Source: Shimia sp. SK013
GTDB taxonomy: Bacteria; Pseudomonadota; Alphaproteobacteria; Rhodobacterales; Rhodobacteraceae
NCBI RefSeq assembly: GCF_001292625.1
Contig: NZ_LAJH01000021.1
Location: forward strand, 289,494 to 353,493
Direction: 5' to 3'
DNA length: 64,000 bases
The notes beneath the pieces are model-generated. The model saw only the letters and a list, made by a program, of their open reading frames with translations. It had not been told where the DNA came from and did no database searches. How positions within the stretch are numbered: position 1 is the first letter of the stretch; each line of letters starts with the position of its first letter. A program made the translations under genes and the position numbers. Below are positions 44,823-53,892 of the stretch, one piece after another.

Positions 44823-46325
44823 TTACATCACCGCGCCGATTTGCCAGGGGACGAATTCATAATCGCCTAGCCCCTGCGCCTCGGATTTGCTTTGCTCGCC
44901 GCTGGCCACGGCGAGGATCATCTCGTAAATCTCACGTCCTTTGTCCGTCAAACTGGCGTCGCCTGTCAGGATCGAGCCTGCGTCCACGTCCATGTCTTCG
45001 GACATCTTGCTGGCGAGCTCGCTGTTTGTGGCGATCTTGATCGTCGGAGCGGGTTTTGAGCCAAAGGCTGACCCGCGACCGGTGGTGAAGCAAACGATAT
45101 TGCACCCGCTGGCGATCTGCCCAGTGACAGAGGCGGGATCATAGCCGGGGCTGTCCATAAACATCAGCCCTGCCTCGCGGATGGGTTCGGCATATTTCAG
45201 CACACCATTGAGCGGCGAGGTGCCCGCTTTGGCCACAGCGCCCAAAGATTTCTCCAGAATGGTCGTCAGCCCGCCCGCCTTGTTGCCCGGGGATGGGTTG
45301 TTGTTGATCGAGCCGCGATTTCTCTCGGTGTAGTCCTCCCACCAATGGATAAGGCCGATCAGCTTTTCTCCTGTGGCCTGGTCTTTCGCCCGCTCAGTCA
45401 GCAAATGCTCGGCGCCATAAACCTCCGGCGTTTCCGCCAAGACCGTGGTGCCGCCTTGTGCCACAAGCAAATCACTGGCGTGCCCCAAGGCAGGGTTCGC
45501 CGTGATGCCCGACCATGCGTCCGAGCCGCCACATTGCAGCGCCACTTTCAACTCCGAGGCCGGACAAGGTTCGCGTCGCGCCTCATTGGCCAGCGGCAAC
45601 ATTGCGCGCACCTTGGAAATGCCAGCCTCCACCGTTTTGCGCAGCCCAGCCACGTTTTGGATGTTCATCGTCTGAAACAGCGGGCCGTGTTTCAGCCCGT
45701 AAGCCTCCAACAACCAGTCAATCTGGTTCATCTCACAGCCCAACCCCACCATCAGCACACCGCCATGATTGGGGTGGCGCGCATAGCCCCACATCACGCG
45801 TTGAAGGGCTTCAAATCCGTCGCCAGAGTCGGCCATGCCGCACCCTGTGCCATGCACATAGGCCACGACGCCGTCCACGTTGGGATAGGCCGCCATCTCC
45901 TCTGGACCAAACGCCGCCGCGATCATCCGCGCGGCCGTGGCGGAACAGTTCACCGAGGTCACGACCGCGATGTAGTTGCGCGTTCCTACGCTACCATTTT
46001 CGCGGCGATAGCCCATAAAGCTGTCGATGTGCGATGCCGGCGCTGGCGGGTGCAGATTGGTCGAAAAGCGATAGTCGCCCGCAACCCCACGAAAGGCCAC
46101 GTTGTCGGTGTGAACATGCGCGCCCACCGCAATCGCCTCGGTCGCGTAACCGATCGTTTGGCCGTATTTGCGCACCGCCGCGCCATTGGCTGTGGCTACC
46201 ACGCAGACCTTGTGCCCGCGCGGGATCGCCGCAGAGACCTTCACGCCACCCACCACCGCGCCGACTTCCAGACGGGTGGTGGCGACGGCGACGGTATCGC
46301 TGTCAGCGAATTTCACAAGCGACAT
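44823..46325 (-). CDS. UxaA/GarD-family dehydratase (altronate/galactarate dehydratase type)
   Basis: A 500-residue iron-dependent sugar-acid dehydratase. Residues 1–95 form a SAF-like domain (AIPRGHKVCVVATANGAAVRKYGQTIG), and the rest is the UxaA catalytic region with GYRRENGSVGTRNYI, GCGMADSGDGFEAL, GLGCEMNQI and PGNKAGGLTTILEKSLGA. Full fusion length fits UxaA and GarD rather than the split SuyAB sulfolyase. It is transcribed after the TRAP permease genes. Substrate among altronate, galactarate and similar acids cannot be fixed. Confidence 0.87.
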   Translation of the reverse strand: MSLVKFADSDTVAVATTRLEVGAVVGGVKVSAAIPRGHKVCVVATANGAAVRKYGQTIGYATEAIAVGAHVHTDNVAFRGVAGDYRFSTNLHPPAPASHIDSFMGYRRENGSVGTRNYIAVVTSVNCSATAARMIAAAFGPEEMAAYPNVDGVVAYVHGTGCGMADSGDGFEALQRVMWGYARHPNHGGVLMVGLGCEMNQIDWLLEAYGLKHGPLFQTMNIQNVAGLRKTVEAGISKVRAMLPLANEARREPCPASELKVALQCGGSDAWSGITANPALGHASDLLVAQGGTTVLAETPEVYGAEHLLTERAKDQATGEKLIGLIHWWEDYTERNRGSINNNPSPGNKAGGLTTILEKSLGAVAKAGTSPLNGVLKYAEPIREAGLMFMDSPGYDPASVTGQIASGCNIVCFTTGRGSAFGSKPAPTIKIATNSELASKMSEDMDVDAGSILTGDASLTDKGREIYEMILAVASGEQSKSEAQGLGDYEFVPWQIGAVM

Positions 46326-46337
46326 GTCGGACCTTTC

Positions 46338-47966
46338 TCAGAGCAAGACAGTGACGATATTGGGCCAGATCAACAGCACTGCCAAGGCCATCATCTGAAT
46401 TCCGATGAACGGCAGGAAGCCTTTGAAAATATCGGTCAAAGAGATATGCGCCGGCGCCACGGATTTCAGATAGAAAGCCGCCGGTCCAAAGGGGGGCGAC
46501 AGGAAGCTGACTTGCATGTTCATACAGAAGAGAACCCCGAACCAGATCGACACATGATGCGGTGCCAGCTGGCCGATAAACCCGATTTCCTCAATCGGCA
46601 GTCGTTTCACAATCGGCAGGAAGACCGGAATGATCAGCAACACAATGCCCACCCAATCCATAAACGCGCCCATAAACAGCAGGATCACCATCATCGTCAG
46701 CAGGACCAGCATCGTCGGCATCTCGCTGCCCACAATCAGGTTGGCGATATAGTTCGGCCCACCCGCAAGCGTATACGCCCCCGCCAGTGCCGCCGCACCA
46801 ACCGTGACCCATATGATCGTGCCGGTTGAGCGCAACGTGCGCATCAGGCTGTCCCAGATCAGCGCCACCGACGCTTCGCCGCGCGCCACTGCGATGATGA
46901 ACACGGCCAATGCGCCCATGCCTGCGGCTTCGGTGATGCCGGTGATGCCGCCATAGATCGAGCCAAGCACAACGCCGATCACGGTGAATGGCGGGACAAG
47001 GCCTTTGCCGTGTTCCCAGCCGGCTTTGGTGCGTTCGCGGCCAAAGATAAAGAACGCCATAACCGCAGCGCCGATCACAAAAATCGTCAATGGCCTCAAG
47101 TGATACGCCATGCCGAGTGTGATCGGATCGGCAACAAGATCAGGATCTGCGTTGATGCCAGTCAAGGTGAAGTAAAGCGCCCGGAGAAACAGGAGCGAGC
47201 CAAAACCCATGCCCATTACGCACAGAAACGCGCCAAACATGCCGAGTTTCTGAATGCCTGTCGGGTCGCCCGGTTGTGGGTCTGGCAAAGGGGCATCTTG
47301 CGGGCGCAGCTGTGTGCGGACCACGATATAAAGAATGATAAAGCTCGCCAGCATGAACCCCGGCACAAAGGCACCGGTGAACAGCGCCTTGATCGAGGTT
47401 TCCGTGATCAGACCATAGATGATCAGAACAATTGACGGCGGGATCATTGTGCCGAGTGAACCCGACGCACAGATTGTGCCAATCGCGAGGTTTTGGTTAT
47501 AGCCAAGCCGCAACATCTGGGGCAGGGCGATCAGGCCGAGCAAAACCACCTCACCACCAATGATCCCCGACATGGCCGCCATGATCACCGCCATCAGCGA
47601 GGTCACAATAGCAACACCGCCGCGCACGCGGCTGAGCCAGAAATCAAGTGAGGTGTACATCTGTTTGGCGATGCCGGAGCGTTCCAACAAGGCCGCCATA
47701 AAGATAAACAGCGGTACAGATATCAGCACGTATTCCGTCAAAAGATCGAATATCTTCTGCGTTAGAATATATAGCGCACCGGTGCCCGGTCGGCTGGTCA
47801 ACATGCCCTCGCCAAAGGTCCACGGCTGCAACAAAAGCGTGGGTTCAAATTTCATCACCAGCACAACAAGTGCCAGCACAGCAGAGGCAAAGCCTAGCGG
47901 CATGCCAATGGCCAAAAGGATGATCAGGCCAAAGACCAGAACAAGTGAAATTGTGCCAATATCCAT
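46338..47966 (-). CDS. dctM: TRAP transporter large permease (DctM)
   Basis: A 542-residue inner-membrane protein with about 12–13 helices, the ion-coupled translocation subunit of a TRAP importer. Characteristic segments include GAVSGIIGGEV-like (MSGIIGGEVVLLG), GTMIPPSIVLIIYG, GITGITEAAGMGALA and MGAFMDWVGIVLLIIPVFLP. The central insertion (about residues 230–320) is longer than in short DctM proteins. Its start overlaps the dctQ stop by one base. Confidence 0.94.
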   Translation of the reverse strand: MDIGTISLVLVFGLIILLAIGMPLGFASAVLALVVLVMKFEPTLLLQPWTFGEGMLTSRPGTGALYILTQKIFDLLTEYVLISVPLFIFMAALLERSGIAKQMYTSLDFWLSRVRGGVAIVTSLMAVIMAAMSGIIGGEVVLLGLIALPQMLRLGYNQNLAIGTICASGSLGTMIPPSIVLIIYGLITETSIKALFTGAFVPGFMLASFIILYIVVRTQLRPQDAPLPDPQPGDPTGIQKLGMFGAFLCVMGMGFGSLLFLRALYFTLTGINADPDLVADPITLGMAYHLRPLTIFVIGAAVMAFFIFGRERTKAGWEHGKGLVPPFTVIGVVLGSIYGGITGITEAAGMGALAVFIIAVARGEASVALIWDSLMRTLRSTGTIIWVTVGAAALAGAYTLAGGPNYIANLIVGSEMPTMLVLLTMMVILLFMGAFMDWVGIVLLIIPVFLPIVKRLPIEEIGFIGQLAPHHVSIWFGVLFCMNMQVSFLSPPFGPAAFYLKSVAPAHISLTDIFKGFLPFIGIQMMALAVLLIWPNIVTVLL

Positions 47967-48838
47967 CAGTCTGATCCAACGCTTTTCTTGAGTATTTCCA
48001 GCTCTTCCTGGTCAATGTCGTCCGCGGCGGTGTGCACCTCGGGTTCCAAATTCCAGTCCGAGATCACGTTGATCACCGCCTGCGTCGCGATCAGCGCCAC
48101 AATGATCAAAATCATCGGCTGCACGGTTGCCGGAATGGGGGGATCAAAGGCTGTGCCGAACATCTCCCATTTGTAGAATTTGGTGATGAAGACCTGCTTG
48201 TAGCTGCCAAAGATCAGAAAGCCCGCAAAGACCACAATCAACGCGGCACCTGTCACGTCAAAACACCGCTGTAGCCAACGGGGCACAACGTCATAGAGCA
48301 GAAAAATGCGGATGTGACAGCGTTGCTGCATCGCATAAAGGCCAGAGAACAGGAACACGTATCCTGCGAACCACAGCGTCAGCTCGTTGGCCCACAACGT
48401 GGGCGCCTCAATGGCGTAGCGCAGAAATACTTCATACAGCATCACCAGCGTCATTGAGATGATCAGGATCATCGTGATGCGTCCGACAAACAATGCAGTG
48501 CGGTCAATCGGGCGCCAGTTCTGAAACTCCATGGGCGCGACACGTATGGTGCGCGTGCCAATGACAAAGATGATTGGCAGCAAGATCAGCGCCAGCCAGT
48601 CCAGAATGTCGGCATACCCGCCAAACAAGCCGGGCATATCCGGTGTGACGTCTTTGCGATAATGCAGCTGGCTCATCTGCTCCACGAGGCTGTCGCTCGC
48701 GGGTGGAATAAAGCTCAGGATATAGGCCGGTGTGTGCCACACCGCCCAACCCGCACAAACAAGGAACGCAAATGGCACAAGCCATTCAATCAACGCCCCC
48801 GTAGATATGATCGGTGATCTCTCTGTTGTGTCGGTCAC
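47966..48838 (-). CDS. dctQ: TRAP transporter small permease (DctQ)
   Basis: A 290-residue membrane protein, longer than the usual 160–200, with an extra N-terminal part holding a helix (LIEWLVPFAFLVCAGWAVW). The DctQ core has four helices, including LVMLYEVFLRYAIEAPTLWANEL with the conserved WxxE-like region and FLFSGLYAMQQRCHIRI. It sits between the enolase-superfamily gene and dctM. Confidence 0.9.
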   Translation of the reverse strand: MTDTTERSPIISTGALIEWLVPFAFLVCAGWAVWHTPAYILSFIPPASDSLVEQMSQLHYRKDVTPDMPGLFGGYADILDWLALILLPIIFVIGTRTIRVAPMEFQNWRPIDRTALFVGRITMILIISMTLVMLYEVFLRYAIEAPTLWANELTLWFAGYVFLFSGLYAMQQRCHIRIFLLYDVVPRWLQRCFDVTGAALIVVFAGFLIFGSYKQVFITKFYKWEMFGTAFDPPIPATVQPMILIIVALIATQAVINVISDWNLEPEVHTAADDIDQEELEILKKSVGSD

Positions 48839-48853
48839 GACGCCCTCCCCGCG

Positions 48854-50020
48854 CTATGCCACCTTATGGTGTTCTATGAACGCTCGGTCCGGTGTGACAC
48901 CGATCCCTGCGCCCGTCGGGATTTTGACCCGACCGTTGTTGTTTTTGACCTGCGCCTGAATATTGAGCGGCTCTTGCAACAGGTTGTCACGGAATTTGTT
49001 GTCTGTGGTGTCAAATTCCAGCATTGGCTCCCAAGGGTGCAATCCTCCCGGTAACGGCGGCATTGCGGCCAGCAATTGCAAGTTAGTCGCCACCGCTATG
49101 GCGCTGCCCCAGACGTGGTTGATCACCGGTGTGAAGTGCGCGTGACACAGCGCCAGCACCCGCAAGTATTCGCTGATCCCGCCGAGGGCGCAGACCTCGG
49201 GCTGGGCTATATCGAGCGCGCGCGCCTCCAAAAGGCTGCGCCAGCCCCAGCGGTTGAACTCCGCCTCACCGCCGGAAATGTTGACCTTGAGCTGCGCGCG
49301 CAATTCGCGGTAGCCATCCAGATCTTCGGGCGCGATGGGCTCTTCAAACCAATAGGCGTCCAACTCTTCTAGTCCACGGCCCACATAAAGCGCGTCGCTT
49401 GTGGTGTAACAATGGTTGGCGTCGACCATGAATTTGAACGTCTGGCCAACGCCCTCGCGCACAGCTGCCGCCAGCGCGATGTCTTTTCTGGGCCCAAGCC
49501 CGACTTTCATCTTGGTCGCAACAAAGCCGGCATCGCGGATCGCGGCGGCCTCGTCGATAAATCTTGCCCGCAGGCTTTCGAAGCTCTCAGGCCGCAACAT
49601 CATGCCGTATCCGTAGACTGGCACATCTTCGCGGTGACGTCCGCCGATCATCTGCGAAATCGGCAGGTTTGCGATTTTGCCCGCGATGTCCCACAGCGCG
49701 ATGTCGACGCCGGACAACGACTGCATCGGCATACCTTTTTGGCCGTGATCGCGCAGCAGATTGTAAACTTTGTGCCAGATCACATCGCGATCCAGCGGGT
49801 TCATTCCAAGCACCATCGGCTGAATGACGGTTTCGACAATCGCCTTGTTGGCCAGCGCCACATTGCCCGGACCAAAGCATTCGCCCCAACCCGTCACGCC
49901 CTCATCGGTGGTGACTTCGACCAGATGCGCGGAGCGTTTGTCGTAGTATTGCTGCGAATATCCGAGCACTTCCGGCATGTCATATTGCAGGACGTGGCTG
50001 GTGATTTTTGTAATTTTCAT
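48854..50020 (-). CDS. Mandelate racemase / enolase superfamily enzyme (TRAP operon)
   Basis: A 388-residue sugar-acid dehydratase or racemase. The KxK acid/base motif is FVATKMKVGLG, the metal ligands lie in FMVDANHC, YWFEEPI and NISGGEAE, and a candidate catalytic His is in INHVWGSAIA. Start ATG 50020 (MKITKITSH) is chosen because family members begin there. It lies between the substrate-binding protein gene and dctQ, so it should act on the imported acid. The exact compound is unknown. Confidence 0.89.
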   Translation of the reverse strand: MKITKITSHVLQYDMPEVLGYSQQYYDKRSAHLVEVTTDEGVTGWGECFGPGNVALANKAIVETVIQPMVLGMNPLDRDVIWHKVYNLLRDHGQKGMPMQSLSGVDIALWDIAGKIANLPISQMIGGRHREDVPVYGYGMMLRPESFESLRARFIDEAAAIRDAGFVATKMKVGLGPRKDIALAAAVREGVGQTFKFMVDANHCYTTSDALYVGRGLEELDAYWFEEPIAPEDLDGYRELRAQLKVNISGGEAEFNRWGWRSLLEARALDIAQPEVCALGGISEYLRVLALCHAHFTPVINHVWGSAIAVATNLQLLAAMPPLPGGLHPWEPMLEFDTTDNKFRDNLLQEPLNIQAQVKNNNGRVKIPTGAGIGVTPDRAFIEHHKVA

Positions 50021-50060
50021 GGGAATATCAGTGCATTTCCGCAGGAAGCCTGCTGAGTGC

Positions 50061-50088
50061 TGTCGGCCGCGAGGGGATGCGGCCGACA
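50061..50088. promoter_or_regulatory. Strong hairpin between dctP and downstream operon genes
   Basis: TGTCGGCCGC-GAGGGGAT-GCGGCCGACA, a perfect 10-bp GC-rich inverted repeat in the 85-base gap after the dctP stop. No T-run follows on the minus strand, so it is more likely an mRNA-stabilising or attenuating hairpin that raises binding-protein levels relative to the permease. Confidence 0.7.
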
Positions 50089-50105
50089 ACAGGGAGGCAG
50101 CGCGA

Positions 50106-51122
50106 TCAGTCCGCAGACATCGCACCCATGCCGACCAGGAACTCTACGTGGCTTGCCAGCAGAGCTTTGGCTTCTGGTGTGGTTGCAAACTCTTCCCAGC
50201 CGGATTTCACAGCGTCGCGGAATTTGCCCAGCTCTTCGGGGGACCATTCGTAAAGGTTGACACCTTTGTCACGCAGCATTTTTGCGTTTTGGGCGTTTTT
50301 GACCTCGTTGATCGTGGCATTGTGCAGCGCGAGGCTGTCCATCGCCACTTCCATGATCTTTTTGTGCGATGCTGGCATTGCGTCCCACACATCCTTGCGG
50401 CACGCGAGGTGGTCAGCTGGCATCGAGTGGAAGCCCGGATAGTTGGTGTGCTCGGCGATGTCATACAGACCCAGACCGATGTTGTTGGTCAGGTTGGCCG
50501 CATCTGCGCCGTCAATGATGCCGGTTTCCAGCGCGGTAAAGATCTCGTTGAAATCCATCACGATGGGCGAGGCGCCAAGGTTTTTGAACACCAGTGTCGC
50601 CATGCCGGGGGGCGAGCGGAACTTCCAATCTTTGAAATCTTCAACGCCGCGGATTGGGCGTGTGGACGCCAGCGATTCAGGACCCGGGATCCACCAGCCG
50701 ACAAATTCCATGTTGTGACCGTTGTACAGGTCGTTCACCGCATCACGACCGCCACCATGCAACAGCCAAGCCATCTGCTGGTAAGGGTTGGAATAGCCGC
50801 CCATCAGGTCGCCAGCGAACTGGAACGCAGGGTTTTTGCCGGTCTGATACGCACCGCCAGTCATGTCGCAATCCAGAATACCGGTTGCGGCCGCGTCAAA
50901 GGTCTCAGCCGATTTCACAACCGAGGATGAATAAAACATCTCGATCGCGATGTCGCCGCCGGACATTTCCATGACGTCGTTGACGTATTTCTCAGCCAGC
51001 TGGCCCGACAGGGTTTCCGGCGAGAAGTGTGTTTGAATACGCAAAGTTGTGGTCTGAGCAGACAGCGCGGACGCACCGACCGTCAGCGCGGTTGCTACCG
51101 CTAACAGTTTATTGGCCTTCAT
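50106..51122 (-). CDS. dctP: TRAP transporter substrate-binding protein (DctP)
   Basis: A 338-residue periplasmic protein with a signal peptide (LLAVATALTVGASALSAQ) and the DctP core: LRIQTHFSPETLSGQLAEKYV, WKFRSPPGMATLVFKNLGASP with the conserved Arg that binds the substrate carboxylate, and ALETGIIDGADAANL. AGGGAGGA lies 8 bases upstream of ATG 51122. It is first in the leftward operon and divergent from a GntR regulator, with two operator-like sites in between. A strong hairpin follows the gene. Confidence 0.94.
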   Translation of the reverse strand: MKANKLLAVATALTVGASALSAQTTTLRIQTHFSPETLSGQLAEKYVNDVMEMSGGDIAIEMFYSSSVVKSAETFDAAATGILDCDMTGGAYQTGKNPAFQFAGDLMGGYSNPYQQMAWLLHGGGRDAVNDLYNGHNMEFVGWWIPGPESLASTRPIRGVEDFKDWKFRSPPGMATLVFKNLGASPIVMDFNEIFTALETGIIDGADAANLTNNIGLGLYDIAEHTNYPGFHSMPADHLACRKDVWDAMPASHKKIMEVAMDSLALHNATINEVKNAQNAKMLRDKGVNLYEWSPEELGKFRDAVKSGWEEFATTPEAKALLASHVEFLVGMGAMSAD

Positions 51123-51179
51123 AGATCTTTTCCTCCCTAGATCTGTCGTGTCGAGTCCCAACGGTTTGCCGTTGATGGA

Positions 51180-51194
51180 TTTGGTATGACCAAA
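51180..51194. promoter_or_regulatory. GntR operator-like site 1 (dctP side)
   Basis: TTTGGTATGACCAAA, a near-perfect palindrome with arms TTTGGT/ACCAAA, matching the FadR-subfamily T-G-N-C-A pattern. It lies 58 bases upstream of the dctP ATG. Similar to sites at 51275, 59737 and 59812. Confidence 0.72.
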
Positions 51195-51274
51195 CTAGGT
51201 GCCGTTCGGTAATGTGGCAACAAAATAGTTGAAATTTCGAAAATTTCGAGATTTTATTCGACTCTCGAAATAAA

Positions 51275-51289
51275 TTTGGTGTGACCATA
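51275..51289. promoter_or_regulatory. GntR operator-like site 2 (regulator side)
   Basis: TTTGGTGTGACCATA, centred 95 bp from site 1 and 17 bases before the GntR gene start. The spacing and placement suit DNA looping or separate control of the two divergent promoters. Confidence 0.68.
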
Positions 51290-51305
51290 CGATGGGCGGC
51301 AGACG

Positions 51306-52001
51306 ATGATGAGTATTTACGATACGATGCGCGACCGGCTGGTGAATGGACATTTCAAACCGGAACAACGACTTAAGGCCACTGACCTTGGGGTTGAGTT
51401 CGGATGTTCCGCCAGCGCAATGCGCGAAACGCTGTTTCGCCTGTCCACCGTTGGACTGGTCGATTTTCAGGAACAGCGTGGCTTTCGCCTACCGGGCAGC
51501 TCTCTGAAACTGCAGCAAGAGCTGACACAGATGCGCATACTGCTGGAATGCGAAGGCGTTTGTTTGTCGATTCGCTTTGGCGATCTGGGGTGGGAGGCGC
51601 GTCTGACCGCAGCCCATCACAAGCTGCGCCACATCGAATCGCGGGTCAAAGTTGACACCACAGATCGCGATACCCTGATCTTATGGACGCAGGCAGAGCT
51701 TGAATTTCACAAGACATTGCTCGAAGCGTGCGGCTCTACGCTGCTGATGACGATGCATGAAATGGTCTATCAGCAGTTTCGCCAACAGCTGATCACCAAT
51801 GACCGCATGTTCCGGTTTGTGCCGGAAAACATCGACCAGCATCAGGACATCATCGACGCGGCCCTCGCGCGCGACGAAGAATTGGTTTGCATGCGCCTCA
51901 CCACGCACTTGTCGCGCAGCCTTGTGGACGCCGAAGCTGCGCCTTTGATCGTCAGCCAGGGTGCCCGCCGTCAGCCGGGCGCGAAATCCTCTTCCAGATA
52001 A
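51306..52001 (+). CDS. GntR regulator, FadR/FCD subfamily, of the TRAP operon
   Basis: A 231-residue regulator. The N-terminal winged helix is FKPEQRLKATDLGVEFGCSA, then MRETLFRLSTVGLVDF, and the C-terminal FCD domain is helical with candidate metal ligands ELEFHKTLLEACG and LTTHLSRSLVDAE. It is divergent from dctP. Its last 31 bases overlap the end of denD on the other strand. It likely represses the TRAP operon until the sugar acid or its product binds. Confidence 0.9.
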   Translation: MMSIYDTMRDRLVNGHFKPEQRLKATDLGVEFGCSASAMRETLFRLSTVGLVDFQEQRGFRLPGSSLKLQQELTQMRILLECEGVCLSIRFGDLGWEARLTAAHHKLRHIESRVKVDTTDRDTLILWTQAELEFHKTLLEACGSTLLMTMHEMVYQQFRQQLITNDRMFRFVPENIDQHQDIIDAALARDEELVCMRLTTHLSRSLVDAEAAPLIVSQGARRQPGAKSSSR

Positions 52002-52936
52002 ACCGCGACAATCTCGTCAAAAGTGCTCTCGGCCTCAAACCCCAGTTCGGTGGCCCGGTCGGGGGCAAAATCACGCGGCCACCCCGCCACGATTGCAGCA
52101 ATCTCCGCGTCCGGCTTGGCGTCTATCAGATCGACTGCGGATTGTCCGGCCACGCAGCGCAACGCTTCGATTTGTTCCTCTACGGTGGCGCTTAGCCCCG
52201 GCATGTTCAGCGCACGCCGTCCTGCCAGCAACCCGCTGTCCAGAGTTGCAGCGTGGCTCAGAAACCCAGCCGCAGAGCGGGGCGATGCGTGCCAGTGGCG
52301 CACGGCGGTCGACACAGGCAGCACCGCACGCTCACCATTCAACGGCTCGCGGATGATGCCTGAGAAAAAGCTGGAGGCTGCAAGGTTTGCAGCGCCGGGT
52401 CGCACACAGATTGTCGGCAGTCTAATCGAGATCCCGTCGACAAAACCTTTGCGGCTGAAATCGGAGATCAGAGTCTCGCAAATCAACTTTTGCGCGCCGT
52501 AACTGGTCTGTGGTGCACACAGAAATTCATCGTCAATCTTTTCAGGGAACGGCCCGCCAAACACCGCAATCGACGAGGTAAAGACCAAGCGGGGGCAATA
52601 CCCATCCAACGCATTCAAGGCGCGGATCGCTTCCAGCATTTCCCAAACGGGCGCCATGTTTTGCGCATAGCCTTTGTCAAAATTGGACTCGGCTTCGCCA
52701 GACACGATTGAGGCAAGGTGAAAGATCACGTCCGGTTTTTGGGCGATCAGTCCGCGCAGCGCGGCAGTGTCGGTCAGCGTCGCCTCAACATACGTCACGC
52801 CCGCCGAGGGGTTGGCTGGCGTGACGATATCGCAAACGGTGATGGTCTGGTTCGCTGCAAATGGCGCGTCGCGCAACTTTGCAATCAATTTGCGCCCAAC
52901 CATGCCGGCGCCGCCAAAGATTAGAATATTGGTCAT
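51971..52936 (-). CDS. denD: D-erythronate dehydrogenase-like NAD-dependent epimerase/dehydratase family protein
   Basis: Likely oxidises D-erythronate, or a related aldonate, at C2. The 321-residue extended SDR has NILIFGGAGMVGRKLIAKL, the serine of TSSIAVFGGP, and the YxxxK pair in TSYGAQKLICE. The segments FHLASIVSGEAE, GISIRLPTICVRPG and RALNMPGLSATVEEQI are features of DenD proteins. It follows the LtnD-like gene with a 4-base overlap. The kinase and aldolase (OtnK, OtnC) of that pathway are not in this window. Confidence 0.85.
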   Translation of the reverse strand: MTNILIFGGAGMVGRKLIAKLRDAPFAANQTITVCDIVTPANPSAGVTYVEATLTDTAALRGLIAQKPDVIFHLASIVSGEAESNFDKGYAQNMAPVWEMLEAIRALNALDGYCPRLVFTSSIAVFGGPFPEKIDDEFLCAPQTSYGAQKLICETLISDFSRKGFVDGISIRLPTICVRPGAANLAASSFFSGIIREPLNGERAVLPVSTAVRHWHASPRSAAGFLSHAATLDSGLLAGRRALNMPGLSATVEEQIEALRCVAGQSAVDLIDAKPDAEIAAIVAGWPRDFAPDRATELGFEAESTFDEIVAVYLEEDFAPG

Positions 52937-53811
52937 GAGCCCATCCCGTTCAGATCACGCAGTTCTTCATAGAGGCCCGAATGGTCACGCTCGGCGCCAT
53001 CAAGGTCTTCGACATAGCGTTGAAAGCGCGCGCGCACCTGTTCCGTCATCGGCAGATGCAGCGATACCGACGCCGCTTCTTCCAGCGCGTTATTGAGGTC
53101 TTTCACCTGCAACCGCGACAACCCGCCTGGATCAAAATCGCGGTTTGTCATGCGCGCACCGTGCTGTTGCAAGATCGTGCTGTCGGCAAATCCGCCCTTG
53201 AGCGCATCGCGCACAGCCGCGGGATCAGCCCCGCCTTCCTCAAGCAGCAACATTGCTTCGGCAACCGCGCCGATGGTGGCGGCAACGATGGCCTGATTTG
53301 CCAACTTGGCGAGCTGTCCGGCTCCAACAGGGCCGACCCGCACCGGCCGGCCCATCAAACGCAGCACCGGTTCGATTTGGGCAACTGTCTCCGGCGATCC
53401 GCCAGCCATGATCGCAAGTGTCGCCTGTTCTGCGCCTTTGGTGCCGCCTGATACCGGCGCATCGACAAAGGCGACGTTATGCGCGGCCAGGATCTCTGCC
53501 ACCGCACGGGCATCCGCGGGCTTTGTGCTCGACATATCGACCCAAACTGCCGTGGTCCGGAGCGCAGGAAGGCAGTCATTGACCAAGGTTCGCGTGATGG
53601 CGCCATCCGCGACCATACTGATCACCACCTCGGCGTCTGCGACGGCCTCGATGGCCGAATTTGCGATTGTAATGCCCTGGTTGTGCAATCCGGCGCATTT
53701 GTCGGCACTGCGGTTCCAGACCGTAAGCGGCACGCCGCCCCGCGCCAGATTGAGCGCCATAGGACGGCCCATAAGACCCACACCTAGCAAGGCTGTTTTG
53801 GGCTGTGACAT
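52933..53811 (-). CDS. L-threonate dehydrogenase-like HIBADH-family oxidoreductase
   Basis: A 292-residue beta-hydroxyacid dehydrogenase with ALLGVGLMGRPMALNLARGG at the N-terminus, the classical substrate motif DAPVSGGTKGAEQ and the catalytic Lys in GQLAKLANQAIVA. Start ATG 53811 (MSQPKT) is supported by GGGAGGA 11 bases upstream. Position next to denD suggests L-threonate (LtnD) or another tetronate, though tartronate semialdehyde reductase is an alternative. A 26-bp inverted repeat lies 82 bases upstream. Confidence 0.86.
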   Translation of the reverse strand: MSQPKTALLGVGLMGRPMALNLARGGVPLTVWNRSADKCAGLHNQGITIANSAIEAVADAEVVISMVADGAITRTLVNDCLPALRTTAVWVDMSSTKPADARAVAEILAAHNVAFVDAPVSGGTKGAEQATLAIMAGGSPETVAQIEPVLRLMGRPVRVGPVGAGQLAKLANQAIVAATIGAVAEAMLLLEEGGADPAAVRDALKGGFADSTILQQHGARMTNRDFDPGGLSRLQVKDLNNALEEAASVSLHLPMTEQVRARFQRYVEDLDGAERDHSGLYEELRDLNGMGS

Positions 53812-53892
53812 TGCAATTTTCCTCCCGCCAAAAATCGGCTCTGTTGCCAATACTGACAGCATGCGCTTGACTGTCGCAAGATTTCTAGGCGA

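Noticed and set aside
44823..46325. UxaA-family gene as sulfolactate sulfolyase (SuyAB)
   Set aside because: SuyA and SuyB are separate proteins, whereas this one is a full-length fusion with the SAF-like part, as in altronate/galactarate dehydratases. The GRT-loop reductase next to it keeps some doubt alive.
45345..46829. 494-codon plus-strand frame across the UxaA-family gene and dctM
   Set aside because: It spans the boundary of two real leftward genes and has only His/Arg-rich shadow sequence.
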